NCBI RefSeq assembly: GCF_900110695.1
Contig: NZ_FOEH01000001.1
Span: forward strand, 620,001-684,000
Origin: Virgibacillus subterraneus
GTDB taxonomy: Bacteria; Bacillota; Bacilli; Bacillales; Amphibacillaceae
Direction of reading: 5' to 3'
Length of the DNA stretch: 64,000 bases
Position 1 is the stretch's first letter, and every line of letters starts with the position of its first letter. This document shows positions 45,822 through 54,538 of the stretch, in pieces. The position numbers were made by a program, and so were the translations under genes. The notes beneath the pieces were generated by a model that searched no databases, was not told the DNA's origin, and saw only the letters and a list, made by a program, of their open reading frames with translations.

Positions 45822-46874
45822 ATGTTGAAAGTTGGAGTTATTGGGGTAGGGTCGATATCTGAATTTCATATTAAGCCGTATCTTGAAAGCGAGGAAGCGG
45901 ATTTAGTTGCGCTATGTGACAGCAATCAAAACCGTCTGAATGAAAAAGGTGAATTGTATGGAGTGACCCAGTTGTACAGTGACTATCAGCAGTTATTGCA
46001 CAATGACGAAATTGACGCTGTCAGTATTTGTACATGGAATAACACCCATGCAAGAATTGCTATCGCAGCATTGGAAGCTGGCAAGCATGTATTGGTGGAA
46101 AAGCCGTTAAGCATGACAACCGAGGAAGCATTAGCAATCGAAGCGGCAGCCAAAAAGTCAGGAAAGGTATTGCAGGTTGGTTTTGTTAGACGGCATGGCG
46201 ATAATGCAAAACTATTAAAAACATTTATTGATAATGATGAGTTAGGTGAAATTTATTATGCCAAAGCCTCATGCTTAAGAAGACTTGGCAATCCTGGAGG
46301 CTGGTTTAGCGACATTTCAAAATCTGGTGGCGGTCCATTAATCGACTTAGGTGTTCATATGATTGATATTTGCTGGTACATGATGGGGAAACCGCGCCCG
46401 GTATCAGTAAGCGGAAATACGTATTCAAAATTAGGAAATCGCAGTCACATTGAGAATCTATCATTCTACCAGGCTGCTGATTACGATCCGACGTTGAATG
46501 ATGTAGAAGATTTAACAAATGCATTAATCCGTTTTGAAAATGGTGCATCCCTTTTAGTAGATGTTAGCTTTACCTTGCAAGCAAAAAAAGATGAAGTAAA
46601 TGTTAAGCTATATGGCGATAAGGGCGGAGCGGAAATTGAACCCGAGCTATCTTTAGTTACGGAGAAGCATAATACCATTTTAAATGTTACCCCACAGCTG
46701 GATACACTTAAATTTGATGTTCATAAAGCATTCGTGAATGAGATCAACCATTTTGTTACGTGCTGTAAAGATGGAAAAGAAACAATCGCGCCTGTTGCAG
46801 ATGGTGTCCAGGTGATGAAAATGCTCAATGCTGTTTATGAGTCAGCAGAAAACGGCAAAGAGGTTTACTTGTAG
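45822..46874 (+). CDS. Gfo/Idh/MocA family sugar dehydrogenase
   Basis: 350 residues. Rossmann motif KVGVIGVGSISEFHIKPY (residues 3-20), catalytic VLVEKPLSMT (about 90-99), GGGPLIDLGVHMIDICWY (about 168-185). It is a paralogue of the preceding gene, and the next gene's ATG begins on the base after its stop. Family members act on glycosidic sugars as well as free sugars. Together with the FAD enzyme that follows, this gives several redox steps in a row in one operon. Confidence 0.88.
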   Translation: MLKVGVIGVGSISEFHIKPYLESEEADLVALCDSNQNRLNEKGELYGVTQLYSDYQQLLHNDEIDAVSICTWNNTHARIAIAALEAGKHVLVEKPLSMTTEEALAIEAAAKKSGKVLQVGFVRRHGDNAKLLKTFIDNDELGEIYYAKASCLRRLGNPGGWFSDISKSGGGPLIDLGVHMIDICWYMMGKPRPVSVSGNTYSKLGNRSHIENLSFYQAADYDPTLNDVEDLTNALIRFENGASLLVDVSFTLQAKKDEVNVKLYGDKGGAEIEPELSLVTEKHNTILNVTPQLDTLKFDVHKAFVNEINHFVTCCKDGKETIAPVADGVQVMKMLNAVYESAENGKEVYL

Positions 46875-48437
46875 ATGAATAGTACGAATGCAGAGCTTGT
46901 AATTGTTGGAGGCGGATTGGGTGGCTGTGCAGCAGCACTCTCCGCCTGCGAAAGTGGACTAAACGTTATGTTAACAGAAGAAACAGAATGGATAGGCGGC
47001 CAGGTGACATCACAAGGGGTTCCTCCCGATGAACATAAGTGGATAGAGGAGTTTGGTTCAACAAAGAGATATCGTGATTACCGTAATAAAGTAAGAGAAA
47101 CCTATTCGTGTAATATGACGGTAAAGTCAGGTGAAGCCATCTTAAATCCTGGAAACGGGTTAGTGAGCAACATTTGCCATGATCCGCGTGTGACACTGCA
47201 TGTGTTAAATGAAATGTTAATGACTTATGTACTGACGAATCAGCTAACACTCGACTTAAACACAAAGGTCACTTCTGTAAAAAAAGCCGGAAAAACGGTT
47301 CGATCCATGACGTTTGAACATGTGCAAACAGGTGCTGAGAAACAGGTTACTGCACCATATTTTATCGATGCAACCGAAGCGGGAGACGTACTGCCTTTAG
47401 CTAAAATGGAATATATAACAGGAGCAGAAGCAAAGAAGGATACTGGTGAACCACACGCATTAGATGCTGCTGATCCGGATGATATTCAAGCGTTCACTTA
47501 TGTTTTAGGTATGGAGTATCGAGAAGGAGAAGACCATACCATCCCAAAGCCTGAGATGTATGAATTCTGGAAGGAGTTCCAACCAGCTATTTGGCCAGAT
47601 AGACTATTAAGTTTCTTTGCACCACATCCTATTACAAAAGAAAAGCGTGAATATACATTATTTCGTGAAGAAACAGGATTTCCTTTATGGGAGTATCGCC
47701 GGATATTCGATAAGGACCAATACGACATTCCTTCTAAGGCAGGCGATGTCTCATTAATGAATTGGCCGCAAAATGATTACTTTTTAGGGAATATATATGA
47801 TGTTTCAGAGTCAGAAAAAGCAAAGCATCTATATCAGGCAAAACAACTGAGTCTTTCACTATTGTACTGGCTGCAAACCGAGGCACCAAGATCTGATGGG
47901 GCCCAGGGATATCCAGGATTAAAGCTTCGAAAAGACATTTTTGCAACAGAAGATGGGTTGGCAAAAGCTGCCTATATCAGAGAATCAAGAAGGATAAAGG
48001 CAGAATATACCGTTACCGAGCAGGATGTGTCGCCAAATTTTAACAACGGTCAGGCTGGTAAACGATACAAAGATAGTGTCGGGGTCGGATCATATAGTAT
48101 TGACTTACATCCTAGTATGGCAGGAAAAACCTATCTTGATATTAAAGCGCTTCCTTTTCATATACCGTTGGGCGCACTTATTCCAAAAGATGCAGATAAC
48201 GTTTTGGCCGGGTGTAAAAACCTCGGTACGACTCATATTACGAATGGCTGCTACCGTCTACACCCGGTGGAATGGAATATTGGTGAGGCATGCGGTGCAT
48301 TGGCTGGATTCTGTATTAACAATGATACAAATCCAAAAACAGTCCGTAAAAACGATAATTTGTTAGCAGCATTTCAGGATGAGTTAAGGGAAAGCGGGTT
48401 TGAGCTTGAATGGCCTGATGAATTTTATAAAGAGTAA
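46875..48437 (+). CDS. FAD-dependent oxidoreductase (FAD_oxidored family), second copy
   Basis: 520 residues. GxGxxG motif ELVIVGGGLGGCAAALSAC (about residues 6-24), then TEETEWIGGQVTSQGVPPDE, the typical family block. Later are YIRESRRIKAEYTVTEQDVS and a GACKNLGTTHITNGCYRLHP-like segment near the C terminus (VLAGCKNLGTTHITNGCYR). It belongs to the same family as the gene at 24408 but to a different subgroup. It has no signal peptide. It probably oxidises a sugar moiety; the electron acceptor is unknown. Its start is adjacent to the preceding stop. Confidence 0.84.
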   Translation: MNSTNAELVIVGGGLGGCAAALSACESGLNVMLTEETEWIGGQVTSQGVPPDEHKWIEEFGSTKRYRDYRNKVRETYSCNMTVKSGEAILNPGNGLVSNICHDPRVTLHVLNEMLMTYVLTNQLTLDLNTKVTSVKKAGKTVRSMTFEHVQTGAEKQVTAPYFIDATEAGDVLPLAKMEYITGAEAKKDTGEPHALDAADPDDIQAFTYVLGMEYREGEDHTIPKPEMYEFWKEFQPAIWPDRLLSFFAPHPITKEKREYTLFREETGFPLWEYRRIFDKDQYDIPSKAGDVSLMNWPQNDYFLGNIYDVSESEKAKHLYQAKQLSLSLLYWLQTEAPRSDGAQGYPGLKLRKDIFATEDGLAKAAYIRESRRIKAEYTVTEQDVSPNFNNGQAGKRYKDSVGVGSYSIDLHPSMAGKTYLDIKALPFHIPLGALIPKDADNVLAGCKNLGTTHITNGCYRLHPVEWNIGEACGALAGFCINNDTNPKTVRKNDNLLAAFQDELRESGFELEWPDEFYKE

Positions 48438-48451
48438 TGAGGTGAGCTGTT

Positions 48452-49474
48452 ATGGGAAGGCAAGTTGGGGACTTTCCACTCGAAAAGCTTCGTGATTACC
48501 GTCCGGCATTAGGGAATAAACCACACGATTTTGACGGATTTTGGACTGAGCAAAAGAATAAATTAAAAAATAAGCATTCACAGGTTGAAACAGATTTAAG
48601 AAAATATCCTGTTCCATCTATAGAGGTATTGGATATTGTCTTTAAAAGCTGGGATGATACGCCGCTGAATGGAATGCTGGTAAAGCCAAAGTCCAGGGAG
48701 GAATGTCCGGTAATTGTATGCTTTCCAGGGTATACAGGAAGTTGCGGGTTGGTTGTTGATTACCTGAAATGGGTATCACTTGGATTTGCGGTCTATGCAT
48801 TTGATGTTCGTGGGCAAGGATCATCACCTGACTATGGGAAATATCATAATGGAAGCAGAATTCCTGGCTGGATGTTACTTGGGATTTATGAGCCTGAAAA
48901 CTATTATTTTACCAACGTATACCGTGATATTTTAATACAATTAAGGTGGATCAGGTCTGAGGAGTCTCCCATTACGCCAACGAAACTGGGGGTTATGGGC
49001 TCTTCGCAGGGTGGCGGGCTGGCACTTAGTGTTGCAGGATTAGATGGAGAAATGGACTTTGTGTTAGCTGATTGGCCATTTCTTGCACATTTTGAAAGGG
49101 CATTAGATATTGCTTTGTCTGGTCCCTACATGGAAATTGTAAACTATTTTAAGTGGAATGACCCACAGTACAATACTTACGATCAGGTTGCTGAGACATT
49201 GGGCTATATTGATAGTGTTCATTTCTGTGAATCTATTAACTGCCCAACTTTATTGGCAGCAGGATTAGAGGATGCAATTACACCACCATCAACAGTATTT
49301 GCAGCCTTTAACCATATTCAGTCAGCCAACAAAAAAATCGAGATATATCCACAATTCACCCATGAGCTTAACCCATTTCATGATGAAAAAAAGCTCGAAT
49401 TCTTGAGCAGACAATTAGAAAATAAGCACCATGACATACCAGGAATAAATAAACAAGAACTGTTTGATTTGTAA
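48452..49474 (+). CDS. acetyl xylan esterase/cephalosporin-C deacetylase family hydrolase
   Basis: 340 residues, carbohydrate esterase family 7-like (AXE1). N-terminal PLEKLRDYRPALGNKPHDFD and FWTEQKNKL match the family. The nucleophile is in GSSQGGGLAL (Ser about residue 185), with RGQGSS before it. The Asp is in GLEDAITPPST and the His in FTHELNPFHD near the end. Cytoplasmic. It removes acetyl groups from oligosaccharides, which fits an O-acetylated imported substrate. GAGGTGA precedes ATG. The operon continues, after a 450-nt gap with an inverted-repeat element. Confidence 0.87.
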   Translation: MGRQVGDFPLEKLRDYRPALGNKPHDFDGFWTEQKNKLKNKHSQVETDLRKYPVPSIEVLDIVFKSWDDTPLNGMLVKPKSREECPVIVCFPGYTGSCGLVVDYLKWVSLGFAVYAFDVRGQGSSPDYGKYHNGSRIPGWMLLGIYEPENYYFTNVYRDILIQLRWIRSEESPITPTKLGVMGSSQGGGLALSVAGLDGEMDFVLADWPFLAHFERALDIALSGPYMEIVNYFKWNDPQYNTYDQVAETLGYIDSVHFCESINCPTLLAAGLEDAITPPSTVFAAFNHIQSANKKIEIYPQFTHELNPFHDEKKLEFLSRQLENKHHDIPGINKQELFDL

Positions 49475-49555
49475 GGTACAATTACTGGGACGTAACTGAG
49501 CTATATCAATATAAAAAGCAATTTGAGTGCTATGACACCGCTCAGGATATACACT

Positions 49556-49784
49556 TCGCTTTCCGCGGGCTCGTGCCAAGCCTACTCGCCTGTTCATTGT
49601 TCACTGGCTGTGGGGTCTCGGCTGTCTCACTGTCCCGCAGGAGTCTTCGTGTATTTTCTTCGCTAGCATGGCAGTTTATTGGAGCGTAGGGCTGTCGACT
49701 CCTGCGGGAATAGCAACAGCTGAAGATCCCGCAGGAAGCGGTTTTTGCTTCCGAGAAAGCTGAAGCGTTGCCCGCGGAAAGCGA
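49556..49784. repeat. 229-bp intergenic inverted-repeat element
   Basis: Bounded by a perfect 15-bp inverted repeat, TCGCTTTCCGCGGGC (49556-49570) and GCCCGCGGAAAGCGA (49770-49784). Inside it is a second perfect pair, TCCCGCAGGAGTC (49633-49645) and GACTCCTGCGGGA (49697-49709), plus more GC-rich self-complementary stretches. The content is clearly richer in GC than the flanks. It resembles the GC-rich mobile intergenic repeats scattered in many Bacillaceae genomes. It has no coding capacity, so it is MITE-like or RNA-folding. The rest of the 49475-49928 gap shows nothing else. Confidence 0.8.
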
Positions 49785-49928
49785 CTGCCCGAAGCGGAAA
49801 TAAACATACTCCAGTGTCGTAGTTTATATCAACTGCAAAGCTTAATAAGCCACAACTTACGAAAAGAGCCTTTACGAAAAAAGAACTTAAAGCCCAATAT
49901 AAAGTACCTAAATACAAGGAGGATAATT

Positions 49929-50777
49929 ATGAATATGAATATTAGTGTCAGCATGTACAGTTTAATTTCAACCGTCAAAAAGGAAAATTGGTCTACTGTA
50001 GATTTCATTGATTATGCCAATCATATTTCATTGGACGGCGTCGAGCTGCTTGATATTTTTTGGCAAAATAAAGACGATATTAGCAACGAACTCGAGCAAG
50101 TGACAAAAGCACTGAAGAAACATAATTTAAAGGTTTCCGCCTATGACGTCACGAATAATTTTGTAAAAGAATCAAGTGAAGAACGTGCAAAGGAAGTCAC
50201 TAAAGTAATAGATGCTATTCAAGTAGCTAAGCAGTTAAATACAAATATAATCCGTGTGTTTTGCGGGGACATACATGATGACTTAACATATGAGGATGGT
50301 CAGGGCTGGATAGTTGATGGCTTGAGGCAATGTGCTGAAGCAGCTGAAAAAGAGCAGATTTATTTAGCAATTGAAAACCATGGTCTATTAGCTGGAAAGA
50401 GTGAGCAGGTTGAAGAAATCATTGAAAAAGTCAATAGCCCGTATGTGAAATCCACATTTGATACAGGTAACTTTTTATTAGTACATGAGAAACCTCAAAA
50501 TGCTTTTGATCGACTGAAAGATAAAATTGTCCATGTCCACTTTAAGGATTTCCGGGAAAAAGAAGCCAGTGAAGATATCAAAGGATTCCGCTCAACACAA
50601 GGTACGGAATTGATTGGTACCATTCCTGGAGATGGACAGGTGGATTTAGCTTACATTGTTCAAGGTCTAAAAGAAATGGATTATCAAGGATGGCTTTCAA
50701 TCGAATACGAAGGTAAGGACGATGCTAAGGATGCCAATGAAGAAGCGGTCAATCGTCTAAGGAATTTACTTCAGTAG
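49929..50777 (+). CDS. sugar phosphate isomerase/epimerase family (xylose-isomerase-like TIM barrel)
   Basis: 282 residues. Metal-binding TIM-barrel motifs: LAIENHG (Glu about residue 152), STFDTGNF (about 177-184), VHVHFKD (about 199-205) and SIEYEG near residue 258. The family includes isomerases, epimerases and dehydratases. Relatives eliminate the aglycone from 3-keto-glycosides, which would suit an operon full of Gfo/Idh enzymes. AAGGAGG precedes the ATG. No promoter was recognised in the gap, so it may be read through from 41611. Confidence 0.82.
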   Translation: MNMNISVSMYSLISTVKKENWSTVDFIDYANHISLDGVELLDIFWQNKDDISNELEQVTKALKKHNLKVSAYDVTNNFVKESSEERAKEVTKVIDAIQVAKQLNTNIIRVFCGDIHDDLTYEDGQGWIVDGLRQCAEAAEKEQIYLAIENHGLLAGKSEQVEEIIEKVNSPYVKSTFDTGNFLLVHEKPQNAFDRLKDKIVHVHFKDFREKEASEDIKGFRSTQGTELIGTIPGDGQVDLAYIVQGLKEMDYQGWLSIEYEGKDDAKDANEEAVNRLRNLLQ

Positions 50778-50788
50778 GAGGGAGAAGA

Positions 50789-51472
50789 ATGGGGAATATT
50801 GTATTTGCAAGGTTAGATAAAATCGATTATCAAGCTACATTACGAACCATCGTAGAGTCGGTTGAACGACAGGCAGAACAAGATGAAACGGCATTATTAT
50901 CTTTAAGCAAGACTAAACTGGATGCTGTTTTACACGAAAATAATAACATATTTATTCCGTCGACCTTACTGGATAACGCTGCAGAAGGGGTAAATGTTTA
51001 TTTTGATTTGGAAAACTATCCGTTTTTCCAAAAAATAAAAGAGGTTATTGAAAAAGAAAATAAGCCAAAGGGTGTTTTTCGTTTAAGAAGAATCAATGGT
51101 AATGATGAAAGCAATGAGCTGATTGCTGGTGATTTATATGTTCTTTCCTCACTGTTAGGTGAAACGCAGGATATTCAAGTGAAGCATACAAATCAGACAG
51201 TTCCTCCTTACCATGTGATCGTTACTGTCAATTTTGGCGGTGGAACAATGGCACATTTGGAATATACATTTTCTGATCAGGATGAAAGCATTGAACTCGA
51301 GTGGAGCGGGATAAAAACTATCCTGGAATTCAATAGTGAAACGATGAATCCAACTGACCCATCGTTAGTTTATTCAGTAGACTCCATCATTGAGTCTGCT
51401 CATACAGCAGATCAAAGATTGATCAAACGTTTGAACAATTTCAGTCAGCTTGTAAATGGAGGTGCTAATTAA
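50789..51472 (+). CDS. Gfo/Idh/MocA C-terminal-domain-like protein lacking the Rossmann domain
   Basis: 227 residues. The N-terminal NAD-binding fold and EKP motif are absent. From about residue 95 it reads GVFRLRRINGNDESNELIAG then DLYVLSSLLGE and a hydrophobic sheet region (YHVIVTVNFGGGTMAHLEYTF), the pattern of the C-terminal sheet domain of Gfo/Idh/MocA enzymes. It overlaps the next gene, an intact family member, by one base (TAATG). It may be a regulatory or structural partner of that enzyme. AGGAGGG precedes ATG. Not recognised as any named family. Confidence 0.6.
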   Translation: MGNIVFARLDKIDYQATLRTIVESVERQAEQDETALLSLSKTKLDAVLHENNNIFIPSTLLDNAAEGVNVYFDLENYPFFQKIKEVIEKENKPKGVFRLRRINGNDESNELIAGDLYVLSSLLGETQDIQVKHTNQTVPPYHVIVTVNFGGGTMAHLEYTFSDQDESIELEWSGIKTILEFNSETMNPTDPSLVYSVDSIIESAHTADQRLIKRLNNFSQLVNGGAN

Positions 51473-52446
51473 TGAAAATTGGAATGATGAGTTTCGCGCA
51501 TATGCATGCACACAGTTATGCGGACGGTTTGATGAAACTGCCCAATGTTGAATTAGTTGGAATCTTTGATGATGATTCAGATAGAGGAAAAGAAGTGGCT
51601 GAAAAGTATCTAACAAAGCATTTCAACGATCAGGAATCGTTTCTTGCGATGGATATGGATGCTGTCATTATTTGCAGTGAAAACTTCCGCCATAAAGAAA
51701 TGGTCATAAATGCTGCCAAAGCCAATAAACATATTTTATGCGAAAAGCCAATTGCCACAACAGTAGAAGATGCACAAGAAATGATTAACGTTTGTGACAA
51801 GAATGACGTAGTTTTACAAACAGCATTTCCGGTAAGATTCAGCTCCCCGATGCGTAAGCTAAAGAATATGATTGATGATGGAGAACTTGGTGACATTGTT
51901 GCTTTTCGTACCACAAACAGAGGTCAAAATCCCGGTGGCTGGTTTATCGATAAAGAGCAATCTGGTGGAGGTGCTGTATTAGATCATACAGTACATATGG
52001 TTGACATTATGCGCTGGTATTTAGGAAAGGAAATTACCGAAGTACATGCGATTGTAGACTCTTATTTTCATGACATCGCTATTGATGATGCAGGGCTGCT
52101 CACATTGGAATTTGAAAATGGTGTTGTTGCTTCACATGACGCGAGTTGGTCAAGATTTACAGAATATCCAATCTGGGGTGATGCAACAATTGAAGTCGTC
52201 GGCACAAAGAAGACAGTGAAGGCTGATGCATTTAAAGAACATTTTAGAATGTTTACAAGCGGATCCAAATCGCTAAGTCATGTTTTCTATGGAAATGATA
52301 TGGATCTTGGCCTAATTCGAGATTTTGTTAACTGTGTAGAAGAGGGAAGAAAACCATCCATAACGGGAAGGGACGGTTTAAAGGCGCTGGAAGTTGCTTT
52401 AGCAGCGTATAAATCGAGTGAAAAGAAATCAGCAGTAAATTTATAA
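51472..52446 (+). CDS. Gfo/Idh/MocA family sugar dehydrogenase
   Basis: 324 residues. Opening MKIGMMSFAHMHAHSYADGL has a variant of the Rossmann glycine motif (SFAHMHA, like the GLDTSH variant at 35415). The catalytic motif is LCEKPIATT (about residues 90-98), and GGGAVLDHTVHMVDIMRWY (about 163-181) carries the histidine. Translation is coupled to the 227-residue protein before it. It is the fifth full-length member of the family in the window. Confidence 0.87.
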   Translation: MKIGMMSFAHMHAHSYADGLMKLPNVELVGIFDDDSDRGKEVAEKYLTKHFNDQESFLAMDMDAVIICSENFRHKEMVINAAKANKHILCEKPIATTVEDAQEMINVCDKNDVVLQTAFPVRFSSPMRKLKNMIDDGELGDIVAFRTTNRGQNPGGWFIDKEQSGGGAVLDHTVHMVDIMRWYLGKEITEVHAIVDSYFHDIAIDDAGLLTLEFENGVVASHDASWSRFTEYPIWGDATIEVVGTKKTVKADAFKEHFRMFTSGSKSLSHVFYGNDMDLGLIRDFVNCVEEGRKPSITGRDGLKALEVALAAYKSSEKKSAVNL

Positions 52447-52501
52447 ACATTGCGGGCACCTGTATAAGGTGTCCACTTTTATAAGAAGGAGGTAACAGCC
52501 A

Positions 52502-53380
52502 GTGTACACGATTGGAATTGATATCGGCGGTACCAAAATTAAATTCGGCATGTTTGATGGAAATAGTCAACTTGTTAAAGAGAATCAAATAAAAACGCCT
52601 AAGGAAGCAATTGTTGAAAATATGATTGATGCGCTAAAAGAACTTGTCCAGGATGAAAAAATTCAAGGTATTGGGGTTGCTTCAGCTGGGATAGTTGATT
52701 TTCATAATGGCGTAATAAAAAGCTGTCCTAATTTACATGCCTTAGCAAATGTTCCAATACAGGATATGCTGGAAGATGCCTTTCATGTTTCGGTTGTAGT
52801 GGGAAATGATGCGAATTGCGCAGCTTTGGCAGAAGGAACTGCAGGGGCGGCAAGAGCCGTCAGCAGTTATATTTGTGTCACACTAGGAACAGGTATCGGT
52901 GGTGGAATAATCCTTAATAATGAATTGGTTCATGGAAATAGCGGGTACGGCGGCGAAGTTGGTCACATGACAATTGTTCCAGATGGATTGGTTTGTGGAT
53001 GTGGGCGTAAAGGCTGTTGGGAGGCATACGCATCAGGCAAAGCATTGGAAAGAATGATTTCAATTGAATCTGATTTAGCTTCGAAAAATTATCAGCCAGA
53101 AGATGTATTTAAAAACTATACGAAAGATGCATCCTGTAAAAGCGTTGTTGATCAATATTTAGAATACCTGTCAATTGGACTTATTAACCTGCAATATTTA
53201 TTTGATCCGGAAATGATTGTAATTGGTGGTGGTGTGATTGATTCCAGCAAGTATTGGTGGAGTGAATTGGAAGAAAAAATGGCAGCAACAGCATCTGTTC
53301 CGATAGTATTACAGCAGGCACATCTAAAAAATAATGCAAGCATGATTGGAGCCAGTTCGTTAGTCAAACAAGGTAAGTGA
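52502..53380 (+). CDS. ROK-family sugar kinase
   Basis: 292 residues. ATP-binding motif IGIDIGGTKIKFGMFD (residues 4-19). The ROK signature runs CVTLGTGIGGGIILN to GYGGEVGHMTI (about residues 127-158), with the zinc site CGCGRKGCWEAYAS. Relatives phosphorylate glucose, N-acetylglucosamine or N-acetylmannosamine. Being directly upstream of nagA argues for an N-acetylhexosamine kinase producing the 6-phosphate. The start is GTG 52502 after AAGGAGG. Confidence 0.88.
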   Translation: MYTIGIDIGGTKIKFGMFDGNSQLVKENQIKTPKEAIVENMIDALKELVQDEKIQGIGVASAGIVDFHNGVIKSCPNLHALANVPIQDMLEDAFHVSVVVGNDANCAALAEGTAGAARAVSSYICVTLGTGIGGGIILNNELVHGNSGYGGEVGHMTIVPDGLVCGCGRKGCWEAYASGKALERMISIESDLASKNYQPEDVFKNYTKDASCKSVVDQYLEYLSIGLINLQYLFDPEMIVIGGGVIDSSKYWWSELEEKMAATASVPIVLQQAHLKNNASMIGASSLVKQGK

Positions 53381-53389
53381 GGGATTAAA

Positions 53390-54535
53390 ATGTACTATTT
53401 AAAAGGTGATGTCATCACGGATGGGCGTATGATAAAGGATTGTTTTGTTGAAATAACGGATGGCGAAATAACCTGCGTTGGCAACGAGAAAGCAGCTAAT
53501 AATGGTGCCGTATATGAAGTGAATGGTTTTATCTGCCCTGGATTAACAGATATTCACATTCATGGTGTAAATGGGTTTGATTTTATGGACAATCAGGAAG
53601 CATTTGCTGAAATCTCAAAATGCCTGCCGTGTTACGGGGTAACATCTTTTTTAGCTACTTCCAGAACAGGTACAGTTACCGATGTGAAGAAGTTTCTTGA
53701 GGGTGCCAAGTCGTATCAGGATAATCCGGCTGTTGGTGCTAACTGCCTTGGCGTTCATCTGGAAGGACCTTGGATTAGTCCGAAGTATAGTGGAGCACAA
53801 AGTAAGTCCTATATAAGGCAGCTCACCTGGAATGATGTCGATAATGTTTTGGATCCTTTTTTAGATACCATTTCTATTATTACATTGGCTCCAGAGGAAA
53901 TGGAAGATTATGTGATACTAAATCACTTACATACAAACGGCATATACGTTTCAGCTGGACATACAAACGCAACAATTGAGGAAATCGGATTAGCAATAGA
54001 GTCTGGGCTGACACAAATAACGCATACATTCAATGCGATGAGTCCCGTGCACCATCGAACACCCGGGACCGCTGCTGCTTCTTTGTATTATGATAACCTA
54101 ACATGCGAAATTATTACAGATGGTATTCATATACATCCCAGAATGATTGAGCTTTTATATAAGGTGAAGGGAAGTGAACGAATGGTTATGATATCTGATT
54201 GTACAGGATATAATGAGTTAGCTGATGGAGAATATTTTTTCCGGGAAAAGAACCTTATAAAGACCGGCAATAAAGTAACATTGGATAACGGTCAATTAGC
54301 AGGAAGCGCAATTACCTTGGATAAAGGGATTAAGTATGTTGTGGAAGAGTGCAATATTCCATTGGAAAAAGCTGTTTACATGGCAACACAGACACCACTG
54401 AATACAATAGCTCAAGGAGAAAATAGAGGTAGAATTGCTTCAGGATATAAAGCAGACATCATGATTTTAGACAACAATTTAACTGTTGAGAAAACAATTG
54501 TTAATGGGGAAACAGTTTACTCTGGAGGTGCATGA
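53390..54535 (+). CDS. nagA: N-acetylglucosamine-6-phosphate deacetylase
   Basis: 381 residues, amidohydrolase fold. Metal and active-site motifs: GLTDIHIHGVNGFDFMD (HxH, about residues 51-67), HLEGPWISPKYSGAQ (Glu about 127), SAGHTNATIEE (about 187-197), THTFNAMSPVHHR and MISDCTG (Asp about 268). It removes acetate from GlcNAc-6-P to give GlcN-6-P. It lies 9 nt after the ROK kinase, so the pair should turn a free N-acetylhexosamine into GlcN-6-P. NagB is not in the window. Confidence 0.92.
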   Translation: MYYLKGDVITDGRMIKDCFVEITDGEITCVGNEKAANNGAVYEVNGFICPGLTDIHIHGVNGFDFMDNQEAFAEISKCLPCYGVTSFLATSRTGTVTDVKKFLEGAKSYQDNPAVGANCLGVHLEGPWISPKYSGAQSKSYIRQLTWNDVDNVLDPFLDTISIITLAPEEMEDYVILNHLHTNGIYVSAGHTNATIEEIGLAIESGLTQITHTFNAMSPVHHRTPGTAAASLYYDNLTCEIITDGIHIHPRMIELLYKVKGSERMVMISDCTGYNELADGEYFFREKNLIKTGNKVTLDNGQLAGSAITLDKGIKYVVEECNIPLEKAVYMATQTPLNTIAQGENRGRIASGYKADIMILDNNLTVEKTIVNGETVYSGGA

Positions 54536-54538
54536 TAA

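Noticed and set aside
42628-54535. A sialic acid (nan) operon, based on DHDPS-family lyase, ROK kinase and NagA
   Set aside because: The aldolase is too long and divergent to be called NanA. There is no NanE, NagB or sialic acid transporter signature, and the many oxidoreductases do not fit.
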